Shown here piece by piece: positions 58,998 to 64,000 of a stretch of 64,000 nucleotides of DNA. Position numbers and translations under genes: made by a program. How positions within the stretch are numbered: the first letter of the stretch is position 1; every line of letters begins with the position of its first letter. The stretch is from positions 5,067,776 to 5,131,775 of the forward strand of contig NZ_JASKUT010000001.1 in assembly GCF_030167925.1 (NCBI RefSeq), in the 5' to 3' direction. Under the pieces are notes generated by a model. It was not told where the DNA came from. It saw only the letters and a program-made list of their open reading frames with translations, and made no database searches. Source of the stretch: Paenibacillus silviterrae (GTDB lineage: Bacteria; Bacillota; Bacilli; Paenibacillales; NBRC-103111).

Positions 58998-60689
58998 TTA
59001 TGCGCTCCGCTTTTCCCGGATGAGCCCCAGCACCAGCGGAAGCAGAAGCAGGGTGAAGGCGGCGAGCACATACAGGCAATATTCGAACGCATAAGCATAA
59101 TTATACGCTGTAGCATGCTTCAAACCGGACAGAAGCAGCGGCTTAACGGAAGCCTCCTCCGCAGTCAGCACACAGCTGGCAGGGATCCCGGCAGGGTCGC
59201 CGATACGGGCATAATCGCCATAGCAGCTCTGGAATTGGCGGGAAAGCTCCTCCTTCCGGTTCTCGCTCACTTGCAGCTTCATCAGGTCAGCCTGAAACGC
59301 CGGAACGTGCCGTGCACTCGCCAAATCCGCATGCCGTCCGAGGGTATTCATGAGGACAATTCCTATGAGGGCAATACCGATGGCAAACGCCACCTGCATA
59401 CCGGTAGTCAATATCCCGGAGGCTGAACCGACATCTTGTCGCTGTATGCGGGAGAGAACGGCGTTTGTGAGCGGAGCGGCTAAGCTGCCCTGACCGATCC
59501 CAAGCACGGCAAGCGCCGGAATCCATTCATAGCCCTGCAGGGAAGTTCCCGTCCTATGCACTGATAAGGCAAGCAGCAGATAACCTGCCGTGGTGAGCAG
59601 AGCGCCGAAGGTCAGCACGTGCGGACCGAGCTTGGCTACAGCCTTCGCGGAATAGAGCGACGCTGCGAAGTAACCGGCCCCCATCGGCAAAATAATCATC
59701 CCTGCCTGAAGCGCAGTGAAGCCAAGGCCGAGCTGCAGGAAATAAGCCGAAACAAGGAAATAGGCGGCTTGGGAGCATAACAGCACAAAGACGATCAGCA
59801 TGCCCATGGCAAACCGGCGCAGCGCGAACAAGCTGACGTTAATGAAGGGCTCGCGGCCCCGGGCAGCCATCCGGCGCTCATAGAAGACGAAAGCGGCCAG
59901 CACCGGTACGGAGAGGATCAGACAGGTGACCAGGCCCGCAGGCCAATGCTCCTTTTGACCCTGTACCAGCGGGAAAATCAGCATAAACAACCCGCCCGTA
60001 GCCCAAGCGGCTCCGATCCAATCCAGCTTCTCGGAAGAGCTGCTTCCTTTCGTTTCCTCTATATACATAGTCATGCCGAGAATCAGCAAGCCAACTGGCA
60101 CGCTGAAGAAGAAGACGGTCCGCCAATCGAGTCCGGCCGGGTCCCAGCGCAGCAGCAATCCGCCGATCAGCTGGCCGCTAGTCGCCGCAATGCCTTGGGC
60201 AGCGCCGTAGAGTCCGAATACTCCGGCGCGTTTGTCCGGCGCGTAGCTCGTTTGGATCAGCGATAGCACCTGCGGCATCATGAAAGCCGCCGACACCCCC
60301 TGAAGAATCCGGAAGACTACCAAAGAGGAAACGCTCCCTGCGAGTCCGCAAAGCAGGGAGGAGACGGTGAACCCGATGACTCCGAGCACTAGCAATCGCT
60401 TGCGTCCGTACCGGTCGCCGAGTCTTCCCCCGATGATGAGGGTTACGGCATAAGCGAGCGTATAGCTCGTCAAGACGAATTGAACGCCGGAGAAGCCCGC
60501 TTGAAGTCCCTGCTGGATCGCCGGAGTGGCGACATTGACGATGAATACGTTAGCTACAGCCAAGAAGACGGTCAATAAAATGATGGCCAGCAGCAGATGA
60601 GACTTGAGCTGAGGCCGTTCGTCAATCAAAGGCTCCGCTGCGGCGCGAACGGACTGGCTTGTTGAAGCTGAATGGGTTGAGTTGGACAC
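58998..60689 (-). CDS. MFS multidrug exporter, DHA2 (14-segment, EmrB/QacA-like)
   Basis: A 563-residue protein with 14 predicted segments. Family marks are the motif-A loop GGRLGDRYGRKRLL (about residues 80-93) and the motif-C-like GAAQGIAATSGQLIGGLLL (about 160-178). The long loop before the last segment (about 450-525) is extracytoplasmic and carries two cysteines. Start is GTG 60689 behind TAGGAGGATGTACA; the frame from 60722 has no site. Its promoter overlaps a 14-bp palindrome (60761-60774), so the TetR gene next door probably represses it. Likely exports cationic or lipophilic drugs; the inducer is unknown. Confidence 0.88.
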   Translation of the reverse strand: MSNSTHSASTSQSVRAAAEPLIDERPQLKSHLLLAIILLTVFLAVANVFIVNVATPAIQQGLQAGFSGVQFVLTSYTLAYAVTLIIGGRLGDRYGRKRLLVLGVIGFTVSSLLCGLAGSVSSLVVFRILQGVSAAFMMPQVLSLIQTSYAPDKRAGVFGLYGAAQGIAATSGQLIGGLLLRWDPAGLDWRTVFFFSVPVGLLILGMTMYIEETKGSSSSEKLDWIGAAWATGGLFMLIFPLVQGQKEHWPAGLVTCLILSVPVLAAFVFYERRMAARGREPFINVSLFALRRFAMGMLIVFVLLCSQAAYFLVSAYFLQLGLGFTALQAGMIILPMGAGYFAASLYSAKAVAKLGPHVLTFGALLTTAGYLLLALSVHRTGTSLQGYEWIPALAVLGIGQGSLAAPLTNAVLSRIQRQDVGSASGILTTGMQVAFAIGIALIGIVLMNTLGRHADLASARHVPAFQADLMKLQVSENRKEELSRQFQSCYGDYARIGDPAGIPASCVLTAEEASVKPLLLSGLKHATAYNYAYAFEYCLYVLAAFTLLLLPLVLGLIREKRSA

Positions 60690-60728
60690 TGTACATCCTC
60701 CTAAGGGATATGATAAAATCAATGGGGT

Positions 60729-60782
60729 AGACAGATCTGTCTCATACTTTGATATGATACAGACAGATCTGTCTCATGTCAA
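60729..60782. promoter_or_regulatory. Divergent promoters with twin TetR-type operators
   Basis: AGACAGATCTGTCT, a perfect 14-bp palindrome, is at 60729-60742 and again at 60761-60774, 32 bp centre to centre. On the minus strand, -35 TTGACA (60782-60777), a 17-base spacer and TATCAT form the efflux promoter, with the second palindrome in the spacer. The first palindrome overlaps the -35 of a plus-strand promoter (TATGAT at about 60754) for the regulator. Confidence 0.85.
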
Positions 60783-60815
60783 CGGCATTTTCATGTCTCG
60801 AAAGGGGAACATGTG

Positions 60816-61415
60816 ATGGAGAAGAAGGAAACCGCAAAGGAGCGCATCCTCCAGGTGGCTTCGAATTTGTTTTACGACGAGGGAATTCGGGCGGTTGGCA
60901 TTGATCGGATTATTGAAGAATCCGGTGTAGCCAAGGCAAGCTTCTATCGAAATTTTGCGACGAAGGATGCACTGGTCGTGGCCTTTCTCGAGCAGCGCCA
61001 TGCACGGTCGATGGAAAGAATCGAGACGGCGCGAAGCCGTTATCCCGGCGAGCCGTACAAGCAGCTGCTGGAGGTGCTCCGGCTGTTGTCCGAACGGATG
61101 ATCGAGCCGGATTTTCGCGGCTGTCCTTTTATGAATACGACAATTGAGTTCCCGGAGCAGGAGCACCCCGGCCATCACAAGGCGAAGGAATGCCGGATTG
61201 TGGCTTGGCATGCCATTAAGGATATGGCGGAGGAAGCGGGGGCCAGCGACCCGGAAGCGCTGGCCAAGCAGCTTGAGATCGCATATAGCGGGGCGGTGAT
61301 GACAGCATACCTATACCGTTCAAAGGATAATGGGAAGCACTTTTACCATGTCGTGCAGCTGCTGCTGAAGGAGCATTTCCCCGATCACGCAAAAAATCCC
61401 GCCGTGCTGAATTAG
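60816..61415 (+). CDS. TetR/AcrR-family regulator
   Basis: The 199-residue protein has an N-terminal TetR helix-turn-helix (AKERILQVASNLFYDEGIRAVGID, then SGVAKASFYRNFATKDAL, about residues 8-55) and a ligand-binding helical domain with FRGCPFMNTTIEF and a GAVMTAYLY pocket region. It faces the DHA2 exporter gene across two identical operators and is the likely repressor of both. ATG 60816 follows AAAGGGGAACATGTG; a GTG at 60813 is the alternative. Its last codons overlap the terminator hairpin (61393-61432). Confidence 0.88.
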   Translation: MEKKETAKERILQVASNLFYDEGIRAVGIDRIIEESGVAKASFYRNFATKDALVVAFLEQRHARSMERIETARSRYPGEPYKQLLEVLRLLSERMIEPDFRGCPFMNTTIEFPEQEHPGHHKAKECRIVAWHAIKDMAEEAGASDPEALAKQLEIAYSGAVMTAYLYRSKDNGKHFYHVVQLLLKEHFPDHAKNPAVLN

Positions 61416-61432
61416 CAGCGGAGGGATTCTTT
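61393..61432. terminator. Bidirectional terminator overlapping the tetR stop
   Basis: AATCCCGCCGTGCTG pairs with GCAGCGGAGGGATT around AATTA; the plus strand ends in CTTTG and the minus strand in TTTTTTG. It also fits termination of the small minus-strand gene at 61438. Confidence 0.75.
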
Positions 61433-61437
61433 GTTTG

Positions 61438-61647
61438 TTACAAGCTTATTCGATTGCCTTTACGTTCGCGGAGCTGAACCAGCTGCCGGTATGCTTGAAT
61501 CCGGTCCAACCGGGCCAGCTCATCCGACTCGGGCATGGAGCTTCGGGGGACTCCGGCAGGAGACGAACCGACGGCTTCCGGGTGTACGGCCATTTGAAAG
61601 GCTTGAGGATTTTTAATAAATTTATGTAAAAAATGATCATTCAACAT
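61438..61647 (-). CDS. Small protein of unknown function, 69 residues
   Basis: The frame starts ATG 61647 nine bases after AAAAGGAG, a good site, and ends just before the bidirectional terminator. It reads MLNDHFLHKFIKNPQAF, has several charged helices, and ends in RERKGNRISL. No family is recognised and no membrane segment is present. An overlapping frame (61446-61640) has a worse site and composition, so this one is preferred. The placement between signals supports a real gene, though size keeps confidence modest. Confidence 0.5.
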   Translation of the reverse strand: MLNDHFLHKFIKNPQAFQMAVHPEAVGSSPAGVPRSSMPESDELARLDRIQAYRQLVQLRERKGNRISL

Positions 61648-61918
61648 AAAGGTCAGCTCCTTTTCATGCTATAGCTTTCGTAGGCTTTTACCAATTTAAG
61701 GGGAGGTTTAGCAAATAGGTATCCCGGCGAATATGCCGCTCCTCCTCCAGCCTCTGTTCCTGCAAGGGAATAGGGGCCTTTTTGTGCTGCACCGGCTGCC
61801 ATATATCGTTCACTATTGCTTCACATCCGATGTGATGAAGATCATAGTGACTTACGGTACACAGGCTCTACAATGAGCACATGACATAAATCACACCCGT
61901 ATGGGGAGGGAATCAACG
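61648..61918. promoter_or_regulatory. Leader region of the oxidase operon with a palindrome
   Basis: No gene fits. TCACATCCGATGTGA (61821-61835) is a 7-1-7 perfect palindrome about 85 bases before the first oxidase gene. CATGACATAAATCAC (61880-61894) is another partial repeat. A redox or Fnr/Crp-like regulator could use them. GGGGAGGG lies before ATG 61919. Confidence 0.5.
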
Positions 61919-62116
61919 ATGGCTAAGCCTGAACCGAAAATCCAAGCAGAGCAAGGGAAGAAGCAGGTGGATTCGCGAAGCAAAAGCGGAACTGCAATCC
62001 CGCCTCAGCACAAGGAGCCTGAGCTTAAAGGGGCCTTTGCTTCCGTCATGCTGCTTGGAGCGTTTCTCGTGCTTACCTGGGTAGGCGCGTACGTGTTGTT
62101 TATTTCAAGAGGGTAA
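61919..62116 (+). CDS. Cytochrome c oxidase subunit 2A (ba3 type)
   Basis: A 65-residue protein with a basic, hydrophilic N-terminal half and a single membrane segment, AFASVMLLGAFLVLTWVGAYVLFI. The subunit IIa of ba3-type (type B) heme-copper oxidases has this length and shape; it accompanies subunits II and I in operons, as here. It has no catalytic residues and stabilises the complex. It is spaced 16 bases before subunit II. Confidence 0.8.
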   Translation: MAKPEPKIQAEQGKKQVDSRSKSGTAIPPQHKEPELKGAFASVMLLGAFLVLTWVGAYVLFISRG

Positions 62117-62132
62117 CAGGGGGAGATTACAG

Positions 62133-62603
62133 ATGCATATTCATCGACTAGAAAAAATATGGCTCATTTTCGGAATCGCGATGCTCATTACGTTCCTGAC
62201 CGTGGTAGGCGTGGGAGCCTTCGCCCAAGGGATGCAGCCGCCGGGTACGCACAGACATACGGTGGATCCGGAGACCGTCGACAAGACCGCTCCCTTCGAC
62301 AAGCCGGGACTGAAGAAGGTCGGCGACAACGAATACGAGGCTTACATGCTGGCTTTTGCCTTCGGCTATTCGCCGGATAAGATGGAGATTCCGGTTGGGG
62401 CTACCGTAACGTTTCATATTACAAGTAAAGATGTAGTTCATGGCTTCCAAATCCCAGGTACGAATGTCAACATGATGGTCATGCCGGGGGAAGTGAATCA
62501 GCTAACCTATAAGTTTACGAAGCCGGGCGAATATCTGGTGCTCTGTAACGAGTACTGCGGTACGGCCCACGAAATGATGCAGACAAGAATTATCGTTAAA
62601 TAA
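62133..62603 (+). CDS. Cytochrome c oxidase subunit II, ba3 type (CuA protein)
   Basis: The 156-residue subunit has one N-terminal membrane anchor (IWLIFGIAMLITFLTVVGVG) and a cupredoxin domain outside the cell. The dinuclear CuA ligands are seen: His in DVVHGFQIPG (about residue 109), then CNEYCGTAHEMM (Cys, Glu, Cys, His, Met, about 140-151). It takes electrons from cytochrome c and passes them to subunit I. Single-anchor size is typical of ba3 enzymes rather than aa3 (two anchors). AGGGGGAGATTAC precedes the ATG. Confidence 0.92.
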   Translation: MHIHRLEKIWLIFGIAMLITFLTVVGVGAFAQGMQPPGTHRHTVDPETVDKTAPFDKPGLKKVGDNEYEAYMLAFAFGYSPDKMEIPVGATVTFHITSKDVVHGFQIPGTNVNMMVMPGEVNQLTYKFTKPGEYLVLCNEYCGTAHEMMQTRIIVK

Positions 62604-62620
62604 TCAAAGGGGTGTAGGCA

Positions 62621-64000
62621 ATGACGACAGACTGGAAAAGCTTCGACCGGCGCGATAGCGCCTTGTCGCTGGCCCATATCCTGTTCGCCTTCGGGGCGTT
62701 ATTCATCGGCGGCATCGCCGGCTTGCTGCAGGGCCTTGTCCGCGGCGGCATGCTGGAGCTGCCTTACGGGATCGGGTATTATCAATTGCTGACGGCACAC
62801 GGCGTGCTGATGGCGCTCATTTTCACAACTTATTTCATCATCGGCTTTATGTATGCGGGCTTGGCCAAAACGCTGGGCGGCAAGCTGCTTCCGATCGCCA
62901 GATCGTTCGGCTGGGCGGGCTTTGCGTTAATGACCGTGGGTACGCTTCTGGCTACGGTACTGATTCTGCTGAATAAAGCGACCGTATTATACACATTCTA
63001 TGCACCAATGAAAGCTTCCCCATGGTTTTATGTGGCACTTGTGCTCGTGGTCGTGGGCAGCTGGACGAGCGGCTACGGTATGTTCGCGAACTACCGCTAT
63101 TGGAAAAAGACGAACGAAGGCAAGCTGACGCCGCTGTTCTCCTTTATGGCGATCGTCACCATTCTGATGTGGGTCATTGCGACACTGGGCGTTGCGATTG
63201 AGGTGCTGTTCCAGCTGATCCCGTGGTCCTTCGGCTGGGTCGAGACGGTCAATATCATGCTGAGCCGTACGCTGTTCTGGTACTTCGGCCATCCGCTCGT
63301 ATACTTCTGGCTGCTTCCCGCCTACATGTGCTGGTATGTGGTCATTCCGAAGGTCATCGGCGGCAAAATGTTCTCCGACGCATTGGCTAGATTGTCGTTT
63401 ATTATGTTTCTGCTCTTTTCCATCCCGGTAGGGTTCCACCATCAGCTGATGGAGCCGGGCATCTCGAACGTATGGAAGTTCGTTCAGGTCGTGTTGACGT
63501 TCATGGTCGTCATTCCTTCCTTGATGACCGCCTTCTCGCTGTTCGCCACCTTCGAAATGCACGGCCGCTCGGTCGGCGCGAAAGGGCTGTTCGGCTGGTT
63601 CCGCAAGCTGCCTTGGAAGGACGTTCGCTTCTTCGCTCCCTTCATGGGCATGCTGATCTTCATCCCGGCCGGCGCCGGGGGGATTATCAACGCGAGCCAT
63701 GAGATGAACGCATTGATTCACAATACGCTCTGGGTTACCGGTCACTTCCACTTGACGGTAGCGACCAGCGTAGCGCTTACGTTCTTCGGGATTACGTATT
63801 GGCTGATCCCGGCCCTGAGAGGCCGCAGGCTGACGCCATTCCTTCATAAAATGGGGATTATCCAAACGTGGGTCTGGATTGCAGGCATGTTCTTCATGTC
63901 CGGCTCGATGCACACGGTCGGCCTGCTTGGCTCGCCTCGTCGTACGGCGTACACCACTTACATGGACCACCCGGATGCCGTTCTGTGGATGCCGTATCAT
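62621..64000 (+). CDS. Cytochrome c oxidase subunit I, b(o/a)3 type, cut by the window end
   Basis: 460 residues are visible of about 560 expected, all in one open frame that runs off the end. The ligands to heme b and CuB are in order: TAHGVLMALIFTTYF (low-spin heme His), YFGHPLVYFWLLPAY (CuB His with cross-linked-tyrosine position), FHHQLMEPG (two CuB His) and VTGHFHLTVATSVAL (heme His pair). It reduces O2 to water and pumps protons. ATG 62621 follows AAAGGGGTG. The three subunit genes are tightly packed, so they form one transcript. Confidence 0.92.
   Translation, partial: MTTDWKSFDRRDSALSLAHILFAFGALFIGGIAGLLQGLVRGGMLELPYGIGYYQLLTAHGVLMALIFTTYFIIGFMYAGLAKTLGGKLLPIARSFGWAGFALMTVGTLLATVLILLNKATVLYTFYAPMKASPWFYVALVLVVVGSWTSGYGMFANYRYWKKTNEGKLTPLFSFMAIVTILMWVIATLGVAIEVLFQLIPWSFGWVETVNIMLSRTLFWYFGHPLVYFWLLPAYMCWYVVIPKVIGGKMFSDALARLSFIMFLLFSIPVGFHHQLMEPGISNVWKFVQVVLTFMVVIPSLMTAFSLFATFEMHGRSVGAKGLFGWFRKLPWKDVRFFAPFMGMLIFIPAGAGGIINASHEMNALIHNTLWVTGHFHLTVATSVALTFFGITYWLIPALRGRRLTPFLHKMGIIQTWVWIAGMFFMSGSMHTVGLLGSPRRTAYTTYMDHPDAVLWMPYH

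Noticed and set aside
62987..64000. 337-codon minus-strand frame opposite oxidase subunit I
   Set aside because: It is an antisense shadow of a gene with all heme and copper ligands, with an Arg/Gln/His-rich sequence.

Overview
The window reads as chromosomal DNA of a low-to-mid GC, spore-forming Gram-positive bacterium, most likely Paenibacillus or a close relative. Reasons: strong AGGAGG-type ribosome sites with frequent TTG/GTG starts, an S-layer-homology protein, a giant GXT collagen-like protein, GlpP-type antitermination with a cre-like site, a TPP-riboswitch ykoEDC-tenA operon, and many Bacillus-type families. No rRNA, tRNA, prophage or CRISPR array was seen. Genus placement is inference from gene content.

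Layout. 1-3655: end of a large repeat-domain surface protein gene, split by an ORF-less group II intron (1888-2644) whose removal restores the reading frame. 3758-8710: a small DUF2573-like gene, an alpha/beta hydrolase, a DEAD-box helicase, a membrane-anchored protein and an exported FAD oxidoreductase. 8886-15351: SLH protein, histidine phosphatase, threonine dehydratase, and a 1028-residue transporter/HEAT/cyclic-nucleotide-domain fusion. 15447-24131: aminotransferase, DeoR regulator and kduI, DinB and VOC proteins, an MFS exporter with a leader-peptide attenuator, and a Nudix-RidA pair. 24152-28937: PAS-GAF-GGDEF-EAL protein, a GGDEF relic, and a fetAB-type iron exporter with a Fur-like box.

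29109-35029: a 1602-residue collagen-like protein followed by a glycosyltransferase. 36748-47075: a glycerol phosphate regulon. It holds a NagD-like phosphatase, glpP, mgtC, a Ugp-like ABC importer, two cytoplasmic GlpQ enzymes, a lipoprotein and glpD. Leader hairpins before three of these units fit GlpP antitermination. Imported glycerophosphodiesters would be cut inside the cell and the glycerol-3-phosphate oxidised by GlpD.

47072-53725: GNAT protein, MocR regulator, CPBP protease, malic enzyme, Fsr-type exporter and psd. 54244-58093: TPP riboswitch and thiamine-precursor uptake and salvage operon. 58187-58482: tandem 113-bp repeats in a gene-poor stretch. 58998-61415: MFS exporter and TetR regulator sharing an intergenic region with two identical 14-bp palindromes. 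61919-64000: ba3-type cytochrome oxidase operon, cut by the window end.

The most notable items are the frame-restoring intron, the uORF/terminator/SD-sequestering leader of the MFS gene, the collagen-glycosyltransferase pair, the glycerol leaders and the 113-bp repeats.
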